This document shows positions 44,601 through 56,538 of a stretch of DNA of 64,000 nt, piece by piece. The position numbers were made by a program, and so were the translations under genes. The notes below the pieces were generated by a model. That model searched no databases, was not told the DNA's origin, and was given only the letters and a program-made list of their open reading frames with translations. The first letter of the stretch is position 1. Each line of letters starts with the position of its first letter. The stretch comes from Raffaelea ambrosiae (lineage: Eukaryota > Ascomycota > Sordariomycetes > Ophiostomatales > Ophiostomataceae): NCBI GenBank assembly GCA_002778195.1, contig PCDI01000011.1, forward strand, positions 1,089,763 through 1,153,762, in the 5' to 3' direction.

Positions 44601-45179
44601 TTTTATTGTTCTGGCCACGCAGTCCCCCTGCGGGCCAAGCCAGCCTAGTGGCTGCAACTGCCAGTCCTCACTATTGCTGTGGACCGTTTCTCTCTCGACC
44701 ACGTCGAATCCCCTTACACCAAAGCATCAAAAACAGCCCAAGCGGTTTCTGCATCCCCAACTTCTGTCTCAATTCTGTATCACGCAAACTCGTAGGCCAG
44801 GATGTACAATGGCGGCACGTGCCACCCACTAAGCGCTCGTGCCCATGCACCAACAGACTCACAATGGGCGCCTAGAGCCGGCGTTAGCATGCAGACTTGC
44901 AGGGCGCTAAACCGCCCAAAAGCTTTCCCCAGATAGCAGGGCTGTCTCGAAGGGCAGGCGCATCACATTGCACCTTCCTTGTAAACCTGATTCGGCCAGT
45001 CCTATCTTGCCGTTTCTATTTGTCTGCTGCTTTTTTCTACCCCTCGCCATCGTCGTCTTATTTTTTTTCCCCTCTTTCTTGACGCTCTCTCTATTTTTTT
45101 CTTCATTTTTGGCCCCTTTTTCTTTCCCTTTCTTCTAGCATCCAAATTCAAATTTGGTCGACGCCTTCCACCAACCAAC
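41605..45179. other. Gene-poor gap, 3.6 kb
   Basis: No gene is supported. It contains a short hairpin (42409-42437), (GGCCAC)n at 43848-43875, and a pyrimidine-rich leader (about 45020-45140) before the Nrd1-like gene. Frames of up to 207 codons on the minus strand near 41819-42442 show no domain and look like shadows of GC-rich spacer. Confidence 0.55.
43848..43875 (+). repeat. (GCCACG)n hexamer repeat
   Basis: About four and a half tandem hexamers in non-coding DNA. Confidence 0.85.
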
Positions 45180-47201
45180 ATGACGACCCTAACTAGTCCG
45201 GTCACTGTCGACCGCAGCCATTTCGAAGCTCTCGTCCGTAGGTAAGTTTCCCCAGTCAACGACCCTATATTTGATATGGCAAACGTCATTCTGAGCGTGC
45301 AAACGAGTCCGGTGCCATTCCCTGCCGATGTCGCCATCCTTTTTTGTACGACGGCGCGGGTCCTGGTCCCTGTCCGTCTGACACTCGTCTCTTTTCTAAC
45401 TTGTTGGTCCAAATAGAGCCAACTTCGTAGGTCCCTAGACTGTCCCTATATCTATTTCAGATCCCTTGAGGCATACCCTGAGAAGCTTCCCCCCCTGTTC
45501 GCTGCCTTTGGTCCTCGATACGGCTGCTCATTGTCTCCACTTTACTGCTTCCAGAACATGGATTCACCCGCGTCGAAGTCACTTCCCTTGCCCAACGCAA
45601 ACACGATTGTCGTCTCACGGAACGAGTACTCCAACTTGAAACTCGCTGCTCAGCAGTATGGTGAGTTTTGGAGTCGGCACACTAACACAAGATATATCTG
45701 ACATGTATCCGACATGCCGTGCCCTATGTCATTCCCTGCAGGAGGCTGACTGTTTCTCTTCTGGTCATCAGCAAATCTTCGGCGAAATCTTCTCGTGGGT
45801 GGTGTCGGCGAAGATACCATAGATGTACGTGTTCTGACTATGACGGCTTGCACACAAGTGTTGAAAACCTCCCCCTGCCCCCTGCCCCCTCATCCCTTAC
45901 TAACAGATGGTTTTGCCTCTTCACAGTTTCTCAGCAAGTGTCCCGAATCGGCATCCAATGGCCAGAGCGATCTCAGCAGCGAGCCACCGCAGAATCCTCA
46001 GATCGATGGAAGATGGCAAACTCTCAGCACGGACTATGCACCGCCTACCCAGTGGGATGCAGATAGAGTCGGTCACCTTACTTCTCGCTATACGTACAAA
46101 CAAAGCAGCAGGTTTAGAAGGCCATCGACCGGAGCGACATCCGCCACAGGGAACGACTATAGCCATGCATACACAGGCCGCCGCTCGCAGGACGGGCCGG
46201 ATTGGAACGATGCATTCACTCTCGGAGAGGACAATGACATGGATGACGACGGGTACGCTAGCAATGACCATAGTCAGGCCGAGTCAGACAATACCAAACT
46301 AGCCGGCCCATTGCTCGAGCACACCTGCAACCGGTCAGTTCAGCTTTACGGCATCACCGAGAGCACGACCCATGCCGATATCACTGCAGCTGTGCGTGGG
46401 GGGCAGCTTCTGGACGTCTACATTCGTACTAGCGATCGATCGGCCATGGTGTCCTTTGTCCGGGAAACCGATGCCAGGGCTTTTTTTGACCACGTCCGAC
46501 GGCACGATCTCTACATCAAGAACAAACGGGTAAGACAGACAGAGCCAGGTTAGCTAGCAAAGTATGCGAGCAGGAGCTTATTGGCTTTAACAGGTTGACA
46601 TCCGCTGGAGTGACCGGCAATTTGTGCTGCCAACCCATGTGGCCAACAAGATCAGCGTTGGAGCTACGCGCAACCTCGTTCTTCGCAAATGCGACTCCCG
46701 GGTGACCGAAGCGACAGTCCGCGAGGACCTCACGCATATCCATAATCTCATTGTCATCAAAGTCCAATTTGTCGACGGCGACTGCCATATCTATACCAAC
46801 TCGGTTCACAACGCCTTGTTTGCGCGCACCTGCATGATGAGCCGAGTGTACGTCACTTTCTGTCCACGGGGTGGGGAAAGGGAAAAGGAGAAAGCAAAAC
46901 TAACAGTTCGCACAGGACATACAGGGGTTGCAAAATCGGGTGGCTGCCCGACGAGTGTGCACAGCCCATCCAGCACGCTGTGCCTGCTGCCAAGCCGAAG
47001 AAACAAACGTCTACGAGGAAGCCGTTGGCAAATGTGACAAATCGGTTTCAGCTTCTCAACATGGATGGTGGTGACGGGGAAGACAATGACGATGAAGACA
47101 ATGACGACGACGGTTCGGAGTGCAGCACAGACAACACAAGCGAGGGAACCAATGTGTTTGCTTTCCACCGGACAAAGGAAAACGTTGGTATCGCGGCCTA
47201 A
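45180..47201 (+). CDS. Nrd1/Mrn1-like RNA-binding protein with two RRMs
   Basis: Seven exons: 45180-45241, a 10-nt micro-exon 45417-45426, 45555-45660, 45771-45823, 45927-46529, 46594-46847 and 46916-47201; 457 aa. The micro-exon is needed to keep frame and supplies RANF after ALVR, as in relatives. Splicing then gives QQYANLRRNLLVGGVGEDTI. RRM1 (about 210-285) contains NRSVQLYGITESTTHADI and SAMVSFVRETDARAFFDH; RRM2 (about 304-375) has RNLVLRKCDSRVTEATV and TNSVHNALFARTCMMSR. The C-terminus is Asp/Asn-rich. It resembles fission-yeast Nrd1, a repressor of Ste11-driven differentiation genes, and budding-yeast Mrn1; those have four RRMs, this one two. A role in post-transcriptional control of development is inferred. 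Branch points TACTAAC and CTAAC precede several acceptors. Confidence 0.88.
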
Positions 47202-47851
47202 TGAAGCAGGACTCGGGCTACGAGGTGGACGGACGGCGCATTCGGGATGAGCATTCATGGTGTTCATGCCCTAAGATTTACGGGGGCTCGCAGATTGATG
47301 GAGACTAGGAAAGGGCAAGACGACGGGCCGGATATCATGATTATGGATTGGTGGAGTATACCCCGTGGCTATAGTTGAGATTCGCTGGGTTTTTGCGTTT
47401 GTATGGTTTGGTCTTGAGACACACCTAGTATGCATTTTCTCGATTCAAGACGAGTTCAATTTGTTTGTGTTTTTTGGCCTTTTTGGCCCTTTTTTGATTT
47501 CCGGGTTATTAATCAGACAGAACAGAACGGAGCATGTGCTCCTATGCACAATAAACACGAAGAGGAAGAAGAATAAAAAACATACGCAAAAGGAGAGAAG
47601 ATATGTAAACATTCCTATAACTAAATGCCATTTCACCGAATTGAATTCCAGCCGCCTTTTTTGACAGGTGTCGCGCCCTGTTTCCCTTTGGCCCTCCCAA
47701 TCCAACGCCAACATGAGGTGTCTCGCAAATATGCCAATCCCACGCCTGTGTGCTGTGCGAAATTTGTCTGTTTCACAATCTTGTCCTGTGCATTTCTCCT
47801 GCCTGCGCAATCTCATCTCATTCCTCTTCTTCTATCTCCCTCCCTCTCTCT
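47202..47851. other. Convergent 3' intergenic, 0.65 kb
   Basis: Between the Nrd1-like (+) and SDR (-) stop codons. No repeat or gene of note. Confidence 0.5.
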
Positions 47852-48832
47852 TCACATGACACCCCAGGCCTTATCCACAGGCAAGCACACGCCGTTGATG
47901 GACCGCGCCTGGTCGCTGAGCAGGAACAGAATGGCTTTGGCCACTTCGAGCGCGGTGATGTCGGTGGCCGTGTTGGACGAGCCGGTGGCGGAGGAGGAGG
48001 ATGTCTCGCTCGGCGGCGGTGGTCGTAGGGGTGCCGCCGTTGCTGGAGCTGTTGCCGGGGTCGTCGTCATGCCTGTCGGCTTGGCCTGCAGGGCGTGCAC
48101 CGGCGCCAGCTCGGCAAAGCCGCCGGCGTCCAGCCCTTCTGCCATGCGGCCGGCAATGGCCTGCCCGATGCTGCTGTCCACGGCGCCCGGCAGCACGGCG
48201 TTGCACCGGATCCCCTCGTTGCGGAAGCGCCACGCCACGTTCTTGGTGGCGCCGATCAGCCCGTGCTTTGACGCCGTGTAGGCGATCCCGGCCACCGCCC
48301 CGCTGACGCCGGCCGTGCTCGCCACATTGATGATGGCGCCGCCGCCGCCGCCGCCGGTGGACGCGGACGATGCGGTGGCCATGGCCTGGATCACGGACCG
48401 CATCATCTTGACCGGGACGGTCAGGTTGACCGCCAGCACGTCGTCCCACTGCCGGTCCGACAGCGTGTCGGCGCTGGCAAAGTTGTCGAGCACGCCGGCG
48501 ACGTTGACCAGCGCGTCGATGCGGCCGCCGGCACCACCACTGCCGGACGTGTGGCGGGCGATGCGGACGGCTTCTTCGCAGGCGCCGGGCTGGGTGAGGT
48601 CGCACTGGTGGAAGTGGAAGCGGCCGTGGTCGGCCTCGCGGAGGAGGGCATAGTCAAAGGCGGTGCGGTCGAGGCCGACGACGGCAAACTGGTGGGCGAG
48701 GAGGAGCTGGGTGCAGGCGAGGCCGATGCCGGAGGCGCAGCCGGTGACGACGGCGACGCGGCCGTAGCCGACAGGGTCGACGATGGCAGAGCGGGGCTCG
48801 TAGAGCTGGTCGGGGGAGGTGTTGTAGAGCAT
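47852..48832 (-). CDS. Short-chain dehydrogenase/reductase
   Basis: Single exon, 326 aa, a classical SDR of the Rossmann fold. Cofactor motif TGCASGIG at 30-37, NVAG in the NNAG position near 111, catalytic Ser172 and Y185-x3-K189 (YTASK), and the downstream LPGAVDSSI. D55 in VGLDRT at the end of beta-2 suggests NAD(H) preference. Relative to most SDRs, a Pro/Thr/Ser-rich insertion of about 45 residues (near 248-292) precedes the last helix (VAKAILFLLSDQARSING). The substrate cannot be named. The gene stands alone, not in a biosynthetic cluster. Confidence 0.9.
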   Translation of the reverse strand: MLYNTSPDQLYEPRSAIVDPVGYGRVAVVTGCASGIGLACTQLLLAHQFAVVGLDRTAFDYALLREADHGRFHFHQCDLTQPGACEEAVRIARHTSGSGGAGGRIDALVNVAGVLDNFASADTLSDRQWDDVLAVNLTVPVKMMRSVIQAMATASSASTGGGGGGAIINVASTAGVSGAVAGIAYTASKHGLIGATKNVAWRFRNEGIRCNAVLPGAVDSSIGQAIAGRMAEGLDAGGFAELAPVHALQAKPTGMTTTPATAPATAAPLRPPPPSETSSSSATGSSNTATDITALEVAKAILFLLSDQARSINGVCLPVDKAWGVM

Positions 48833-50612
48833 ACTCGTATTGCTGAGCGCTGCAGGTAGATGGATCTATCTATCTAGATCGATGGAGATGTAGATATAGA
48901 TACAGATGTATATACATCAATCTATGCCAAGCTCGGTTGCTGTCAAACGTTTTTGTCGATGATGGCTGTACACACACAAAAAAAAGGAACTAGACAGTGC
49001 TTCTTCTTCTTCTCTAGATCACACGAGCTACGCGAACGAGCTACTTATAAACACGGCGGCTATGACGTGTAACAAAATAGAAGAAGGACTGGAAACAAGC
49101 AGGAGACAGGAGGAAATTTCCCGGATCCAAGACAACAGGTCTCCAGAAGCAAGAAAAATATATAAAATAAAAAAATAACAAAGAAGGGAAGAAGGAAACA
49201 AGGGGGAAACAAGGGGGAGGTAGAGGAAGAGGAAGAACGAAAGACACACGCATACACATAAAAAAAAAGCTTGCTTGATCAGAAGATAGGCCAGGAAGAT
49301 AGGCAAGAAGGGAAAAGGCAGGGAAAAGGCAGGCAGGACCCGTACGATCTGGTGTTTCTCCCCCTCCGGCGGACTAGACGGAGGAGCGTGGGATGGCCAT
49401 CCAGATGAAGAGGGATCATACTCGAGGCACTAAAGCGGAAAGCTGTTTATGTCGGCAGGCACCGTCTCGAGGCGTGCATGGGGGGGGGGGGGGGGGGGGG
49501 GGGGGACGGTGGCCACCGAACAGCCGTGGATGGTTGCTCGCCAGGGCATGAGAGCTCTCTCTCGTTCTCGTGGCAGAAAAGTGGAACGATGGAAGCTTTG
49601 CGGTCCGCTGTGACCCAGGAGCTCTTGCTTGGGACATGTCAGAGCATCGTACGGAGACGCAATGGCCGGGGTCGGCGTTCTCCATTGGGAGAAGCATGTG
49701 AATGGAGAAAGCAGGCCTCTACGGTGTGCATCGAACCGGAGGCATCGAATGGGGGGGGGGCAGAGGGGCCCGCTGTAAGACACAGGGTGAGAAAAGGGTG
49801 AGAACAAAAAAAAAAAAGCGTAAGATGCATTCGAAAAAGGCCCAGAGAGGGTCTATTTGCCTACGAGACAAAAAAAGGTGGGCATATACTGTTGGCGTGG
49901 TCTTGTTCTGCAGGACATCACACCATACTGTTCGGTTTATTTTTTCTACACGGCTGGCCCATCACAGCTCTGAATGGCCTTCCCCCCCCGTAGATAAGGC
50001 TTTGCAAAAGCGCGGCCTTGTTGATAAGAAACGAGGCCGGTCTCTTTTTTTTTACCACAGTATTTCCTGCCGAGGGGGGAAAGGGTCGCGTGGCACCTCT
50101 CACCATTAGGAGAGGGGGGACGGAATCACTCCACCGGGCACAAGTGGCCACCAGACGGGCGCAACAAAGCGAAACGTTGCATATAGAAGAGAGCATGGAT
50201 GATGCGTATGACGGCGTTTGCGTGGGATGTGTTTGTGCGTTTGATGCCGGCATGGGAGTTTCATGAACTCTTGTTCGAAGGCCCGTTTCTCGTTTACCAC
50301 TCCTGCTTCTTTTTTCTTTTTTCTTTTCTCTTCCTTCTTTTTTTTCTTCTTTCTTCTTTTACACATCGCATGCTCTTCTCAATGACTGGGGAATGCATTT
50401 GTCTTCGTGCTGCAAGCCCAAGAGAACACCTGGTCAATTCCATGTCGCTAGAGGAACAAAGTAAAAATAAGAAATGAGACACTACTCAGTAACACAACAG
50501 CCCCAAAGTAGACCAATACAGAATACAGCGCGCATTGAAAACAAAAAGAAAGAAAATAAATCCACATCCACTCCGCGCGCTCAATTCTCCCTTCTTCCCA
50601 CGGGGACAGACT
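48833..50612. other. Intergenic, 1.8 kb
   Basis: Upstream of the SDR and downstream of DCP2. It contains short ATCT/AGAT repeats (about 48860-48920), a 26-nt G run (49480-49505) and T-rich stretches near 50310-50360. No gene seen. Confidence 0.5.
49480..49505 (+). repeat. 26-nt poly-G tract
   Basis: Uninterrupted G homopolymer in non-coding DNA. Long G runs can form G-quadruplexes and are prone to length error in sequencing. Confidence 0.85.
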
Positions 50613-52512
50613 TCATTTGGTCCCGCCGGACATGGATGCCAGGTAGCCCAGCAAGAAGTTCCGGTCCGCCGGCGAGATCGGCGTCTGGCTGCCCCGGCGG
50701 CTGGCCGCTGCCGAGTGCCCGGCCGCCGGCATGGCCATACCCGTCGGCGGCGACGACAGCTGCGACGGTGGTGGCAGCGGCGGCTTTCCAAACAACGACA
50801 GCAGCTTCTTTTGCTCCGGCTTCATGTCCGGGCGCCGGGCTGCGCCACCACCTGCTGCCAAAGCGGCAGCGGCATTGACTGCCGCCGCAGCAGCGGCCTG
50901 CTGATGAGCCTTGATGCTCTGGCCGGCCCCCGCGGGGACTTGCGTCGGGCCTTGGCCACTGCCCTGGCTGCCCTGGCTGCCCTGGCTGCCTCGGCTCATA
51001 GCACCGGCCTGGGACTGCAGGAAAGACGGGCCGATATCCGGCGTGCCCGTCGCGGCCGACGACGACGCATAGCTGGGGCGCCGGATCGTGCCGGTGGCAC
51101 TTGGCTGCTGCAGCTGTTGCGAGTATTGGCGAGTAGGAGGACCCGCCGTTGTAGCCGCAGCCGCATTTGCAGCCGCATTTGCAGCCGCATTTGCAGCCGC
51201 ATTTGCAGCCACATTTGGAGCCGCATTTGGAGCCGCATTGCTTGTCGTTGCTGTGCCTGGAGACGGACCCACAGACCCACTGCCAGCAGCTGACGCTGCC
51301 GCCTCCCTGGGCCGCGCCAGCAGGGACAGTGCACCGAACGGCAGGTTCAGCTCTGGGTGCATCTGGATGGGACCGCCGTTGGCCTGCGCGGCCATCTCGA
51401 TAGCTTCGCCCGTCGACAGGGGATCGGCAGTCGTCGTCTGGCTCTCGACGGCCGCAGGCAGCTCAACAGGCGGTGCATTCACCTCGGGTGCAGCAGCAGC
51501 AGCGGATGACGTCTGAGACGGCGTCGGCTGCTTGAACATGCCCAGAAGAGCCGTGCGGTGCTTGTCCGTGGGCTGCAATGGCCGTTGTGGCCCTGCCAAG
51601 TTGGGGTTGTACTGCGGTCCTGGTCCATTGGCGGAAGGCATTGGTCCCAGCTGCTGGGGAACTTGGCTGCTATTGCCAGTGTTGTGGTTGGCATGGCGCA
51701 TGTTGGCGGTGTTGTTGCTGTTGCTGTTCAGTGCCATGGGTATCTGACCAGCGAATGCTTCGCCTGGCGGGACGTGTGCTTGCGGAGGGGGGTTGTACTG
51801 CATCTGCGGTCCTGGCCCTGCTTGCCCACGGGGGCCGTACACTTGTTGGCTTTGGATGGCAGAGCTAAACAGATGGCTCGAAGAGACCTGCTGCTGGTGC
51901 TGTGGCCGTTGTCGTTGTTGCTGGTGCTGTTGCTGGTGCTGCTGGTGCTGTTGCTGGTGCTGCTGGTGCTGGTGCTGCTGCTGATGCTGTTGTGGCCATC
52001 CTTGGTTGCCAGCGGCAGCAACATTCACCTGCCCCTGGCGAGGGGTGCTTCCCGACTTGAGTGTATTCAGTAGAGAGGCGGCATGGTTGCTCAGAGGCTG
52101 CTGTGATCCCCGCCTCTGGCTTGGACCGCCGTCAGACATTTCGGGAGACGTGAACGATTCCCGGGCCAAAAGGCCCTTCTGCACATTAGGAGGAAGAGGC
52201 TGAGGATGTAGGAGAGGCACGGACGGCGGCGGCGGCGGCCGCTGCTGTTCAGGCTGGAATTGCGAAGAGAAGGGAGGCGGCGGCACACTGCCAGCGGTCT
52301 GCTGAAACTGCTGATAGGGGGGAGGTGGCGGGTACGGCTGGCCGCTGTGCGACATATACTGCTGCGGATTTTGCAGCTGTGGTGGCAACTGCTGTGGTGG
52401 CATTTGGAAGCTCTGCAGAAGCTGCTGTTGCTGCATATCAAGCTGCTGTTGAAGTTGCTGTTGCCGTTGCCGTTGTTGTTGCTGTTGCCGTTGTTGCTGA
52501 AGTTGCTGTTGC

Positions 52513-52581
<69 letters not shown>

Positions 52582-54070
52582 TGATACACAGACGGCTGTG
52601 GCGGCTGCTGCTGTGGCTGCGGTTTCGGCTGCAGAATTTGAAGCAAGTCTGGACGTGGTGGTCCATACTGGCTGTATTGGGCATTTGGAACGTTCTGAGG
52701 CATGTCCTGTTCTTGCCCCGGTGGCGGTATCTGCAGGCCGAACGGAGGCGGCGGCGGATAGGATGCCAAAGGCGGAGCCTGTGCCGGATGGTGGTTCTGG
52801 TGGTGGTGCGGCGTGTGAGGCTGTGGTGCTGGGCCGGAGTTGGTATGATCGAGGGGGGTGTGCGGCATGGGGGCTGCGTTGTTGCCCGCTGCCTGGTGCT
52901 GGTTGCTGCCGCCCTTTTGCAAGACGGCGAGCAGAGCATTGGCCTTGTTCTGGTTTGCGTCCGCATGGCTTTCTGGCGCTGCTATGGCAAAGGCAGCCGA
53001 CGGAGGCAGGTCGACGGGCTGGCCAGAGGGCTGGGGCTGCACATTCAGCAGCCGCTGGAGTTCCCTGGTTGCGTTGGCCAGGATGTCCTCGGGCGGTCCG
53101 CTGTTCGCCGGGTACGGCTCAGGCGGCTCCGTCTGGTTGCCGGCATCGTCCTCCGTGAGAACCTCGTCCATCAGCGGCTGGGGTTCGAGATGGCCGGCGC
53201 GCAGCGCATCCTTCCTCCTCTGCGTAGCAATCCACTTTTTAAGCGGAGCGACAAACTGGGCCACCATGTAGAACTTGTTAGCGCTCTTTGCGGCCGCGTC
53301 GTCGGTCTCCTGGCCCTGGTTGGCGTTTTTCTTGCGGTACGACGGCAGGTCGTTAATCTTGTACCACTGGATCTTGCTGATCTCCTTGCGCGTCCGGGGC
53401 TCAAAGTATGTGTCCACGGGCACGTTGCGGAAAACGTACAACCGCAGCTGCTGGTTCCGGAACGTATACTCGAGGAACTTGATATCCTCCCCGGGGGGGA
53501 CAAGGCCCGCCTCCCGCACGTCGTAGCCCGTCTCCTCAAATACCTCGCGGATCGCACAGTCCAGATCGTCCTCGTCCATGTTGATTTTACCCCGCGGGAA
53601 GCTCCAGTGCGCGCTCTTCTTCCATCCCTTGACCAGCAGCGCCATGTCCATGGCCTCGTTTAGGAGAATGGCGCCGCGCACGGGAATGCTCGTCTTGTAC
53701 TTGAGAAACTCTTCGAAGGCCCGAACGTGATCCTCGATGGGAAACGGCGCGAGCAGCGGGCATCGTCGGAAGATGGCTAGGCAGAAGTTGCGAAGGCTCA
53801 TGGATGGGAGGCTGTTGTCCAGCGGCCGAATGAAATCTTCGTAGAACCAGTGGGCTTCCTCAACAAGAAAGCAGATGCGTGCCATAGACGTCAGGTCGGC
53901 TTCCGGCAGGTTGATGATGAAGCGGACGCACAAGTCGTCCAGCCCTGGAGCACGAGAACGTCAGCAAAGGATGTGCAGGCCTGTCGAGGCCGTCGAGGCT
54001 GTCGAGGCTGAGAAAGGCCGGGGACAAGGGAGAACAACATACAATCTTCGAGTTTCATTTTCGCGGACAT
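50613..54070 (-). CDS. DCP2: mRNA-decapping enzyme subunit Dcp2
   Basis: Exons 54070-54043 and 53944-50613 (98-bp intron, donor GTATGT, acceptor CTCCAG, phase 1) give 1119 aa. The start reads MSAKMKLEDWLDDLCVRFIINLPE, the Dcp2 box A region that binds Dcp1. The Nudix box lies at 128-150 (GKINMDEDDLDCAIREVFEE), with catalytic Glu146/147, and Box B follows to about 250 (...NKFYMVAQFVAPLKKW). The enzyme removes the m7G cap and commits mRNA to 5'-3' decay in P-bodies. The remaining ~860 residues are disordered and rich in Gln, Pro and Asn: 27 consecutive Gln near 455-480, many CAG/CAA tracts, and Ala-Asn repeats near 905-930. Short Leu-rich motifs near the C-terminus (KKLLSLFGKP; RNFLLGYLASM) look like the Edc3/Pat1-binding motifs of fungal Dcp2. 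The tail is long for the family. Confidence 0.96.
51160..51240 (-). repeat. 12-bp tandem repeat in DCP2
   Basis: About seven units of GCAGCCGCATTT on + encode Ala-Ala-Asn-Ala style repeats in the Dcp2 tail; the last units have diverged. Confidence 0.8.
52503..52583 (-). repeat. 27-codon CAA/CAG polyglutamine tract in DCP2
   Basis: 81 bp of TTG and CTG triplets on +, read on the minus strand as 27 consecutive Gln. The mixture of CAA and CAG suggests partial stabilisation against slippage. Confidence 0.9.
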
Positions 54071-55558
54071 TCTGAGAATCTATGCTGAACATGTCCAAGC
54101 TATCCATGTAGAACGCGCTGGTATCGATACGGCTTGAAAAGTAAAACTTTCCTCAATTGTACGGAGGAAGACACCGCGTGGCAGTAAGTTTTGCATGGTT
54201 ATTTTTAGTATTTTGGTTTGCCTTACGATAGATAATGCTGGCAAGGGTCGTCACGTGTGGCCCAATCACGTGTAACGTCGTATTTGTTGGTGTCTAACTA
54301 ACAAACAAGACCCGTGTCTCCTGCGTTCGTGCCCAATCCCCGCAACAACTGGGCGATAAGTGTTTTAGCGCCCGTTGGTGCAGGGACGTGTCAGGCACGC
54401 CCGCCGTACACACAGCCTAAGAAATGCACCCACAGCTGCAGTGTTAGTCCTCGTTGAAGACAGGTAGAGAGCACTCTTTAGCGGGCAGATCAAATATGGT
54501 TGTTTGCGTGTCAGTGCGATTCATGGCTTGCTTATATCGTTTTCTGTGGAGGGTCTCTGGCCACGCCGTCCAGAATTTGCGCACACTGCGCCATCTTTAA
54601 GGGATATCTTCCAATCGCTCTCCTTGGCAAAAAACTCTTCGTGTGCTCATGAAAACTGTACAGACCGTGAGAGATGAGACGACGCTGTTTAGCAAACTTC
54701 CCTATAAAACAGCTTAGCCCGCCGGTGCAGCAGCCCAGTCAGATACTGCACCTCAGTCGCAATGTTGCTGAATCAGGCGCGATTATGTAACCAGCACATT
54801 GCAGGACCAGCTGTCCTGCCGCTGGCTGGGTCCAAAGTGGCTGTGTCAGCGCCGCAGCTAAAGCTGCCTAATTCCCTAATTTTTCTTGCATTTGTTTTAA
54901 TTCGCCTTTCAGCTATTCGTCGCTGTTCAGCCCACCCGGCAATGCTGTTACGTCAGGATTGTTCCAGGCCTCCCTCGTCAGGCCTCCCCCTAGGCCTCCC
55001 GCCCAAGAAGCTCGCACACGCCAGTGATCATTGACAGCGAGCTCTGCGCCGCAACGAAGACGGTAGAAAGACGAATGGAATCAAGAACAAATGGAATCGA
55101 GCCAGGAGGAGCATCAAAGAGAATGCATAAAAGGACCACGGCCTGGCCGCAACTTTCTTTCTCTCCTTCTTTGCTCTGCCTCCCTGCTTTGTCTATTTCC
55201 AGCCATCTGCTAAAGAGACTAATACCGCATCGGCACTAAGAGATTCAGCGCGCCTTTCTGAAACCAGCTGCTGGGAGCTGTCCGCCAATCCACCACCACC
55301 CAGCGGCTCATTCGGTGGGGACCAGAGAAAGGAGAGCCACGAGTAGAAAAGCTGCGACAGCTGTCTCCTGGGGTTTTGTGGTCGCCATTTTCTTCTAATT
55401 TATTGCTCGCCCTCGACTTTACCTGCGCACTCTTTCATCTGTCCTCGATTGTCTCGATCTTCTTCTCCCCGTCTTATCTTTTTTTCCTTTCTCTTTACCT
55501 GAATCCTCTCTCTCTCTCCCTTCACCGATCTCGGTTGCTCGTCTCATCATCTTTCACC
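54071..55558. promoter_or_regulatory. Divergent promoter region, DCP2 / DUF4112
   Basis: 1.5 kb between two divergent start codons. A long pyrimidine-rich leader (about 55400-55555) precedes the DUF4112 ATG, as often seen in well-expressed fungal genes. No specific operator was recognised. Confidence 0.5.
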
Positions 55559-56538
55559 ATGTCAGCCCAGATCCTCAATCTTGTCGCCAAGAAGGCGCTG
55601 GGAAACGTTGCTAAGAAGAACATTAACTCCAAGGTAAGCACAAACCCCACCACTCCAACCGTCCGAAGAGGACAGTCGCTAACCATCTCTTTCCTCCAGG
55701 ACCCTTTCTACGAGGAAGTCCCCGTTTATAGGCATGGCCGTGTGACGAACGAAACCAAGAAAGTGAAGAAGGGCATTCCGGAGGGTCTCTCCAAGAACGA
55801 CGCCAAGATCCTCAAGCAGGTGCGCAAGCAGGCCTTCTACCTGGACATGTGCTTGTTCAATTGCTGCGGGATCCGTGTCGGCTGGAGCAGTGTCATCGGC
55901 ATCCTCCCTGTGTAAGTGAAAAAAAAAATATTGACCCAATTTGCTCTTTTGCCACTTTATTTTTCTCTGTTCGCAGCCCCCCCAAATTCGGCGGGTGCTT
56001 TGACGTCATCACGCGATTATGTCACCCAGCCACTTACTGGCCCTGTTCACGCGACGCGTCTTTGTGCCTCATGAGCTCGCACCAGCGACGATGTCTTTCC
56101 ATTGCTTTTGTCGAGAGAAAACGAGAAAGACAATCTTCATACTGACCCTTTCTGTTTCCGTTCTCTTCTAGGCTCGGCGATTTCCTCGACATGTTCATGG
56201 CCTACATGCTCGTCCAGAAGTGCGGCCTCGTCGACGGTGGCCTCCCGCCGGCCATCCAGTATCGCATGCTTTTCAACGTTGCTGTCGACTTTGGCGTGGG
56301 CCTCATCCCCTTCATTGGGGACATCGCCGACGCCCTGTTCCGGGCCAACACGCGCAATGCTTGGATTCTCGAGGAGTACCTGAAGGAAAAGCTTGACGCT
56401 GAGAAAGTTGACTTGCGAAACCAAGAACCGAAGGAAGGTGCCGGCACTGTCCCTAACGTCGACAATGTGCGCCCCCAGGGCTCAACGGCCGGCCCGCGTG
56501 TCCTCCCCGGCAGCTATGAGCAAGTGCGGCCGATGTGA
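55559..56538 (+). CDS. DUF4112 membrane-associated protein
   Basis: Exons 55559-55633, 55700-55911 and 56172-56538 encode 217 aa (introns of 66 and 260 bp, phases 0 and 2). The second join gives WSSVIGILPVLGDFLDMFMAYM, matching the DUF4112 pattern of two Ile/Leu-Pro-x-x-GD motifs; the second is GVGLIPFIGDIADALFRANTRN. The two hydrophobic helices probably sit in or across a membrane. The N-terminus has FYEEVPVYRHGR; the tail is polar (EPKEGAGTVPNVDN). Such proteins are widespread in fungi and bacteria and have no assigned function. The 260-bp second intron contains one ACGCGT at 56054-56059. Confidence 0.9.

Noticed and set aside
52260..53663. 467-codon open frame on + opposite DCP2
   Set aside because: It is a Leu-rich mirror of CAG/CAA glutamine codons and the Nudix region; no independent domain.
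55376..55558. N-terminal extension of the DUF4112 protein from 55376
   Set aside because: The stretch is a pyrimidine-rich leader coding for Leu/Ser/Phe; the ATG at 55559 has good context and gives the family start.
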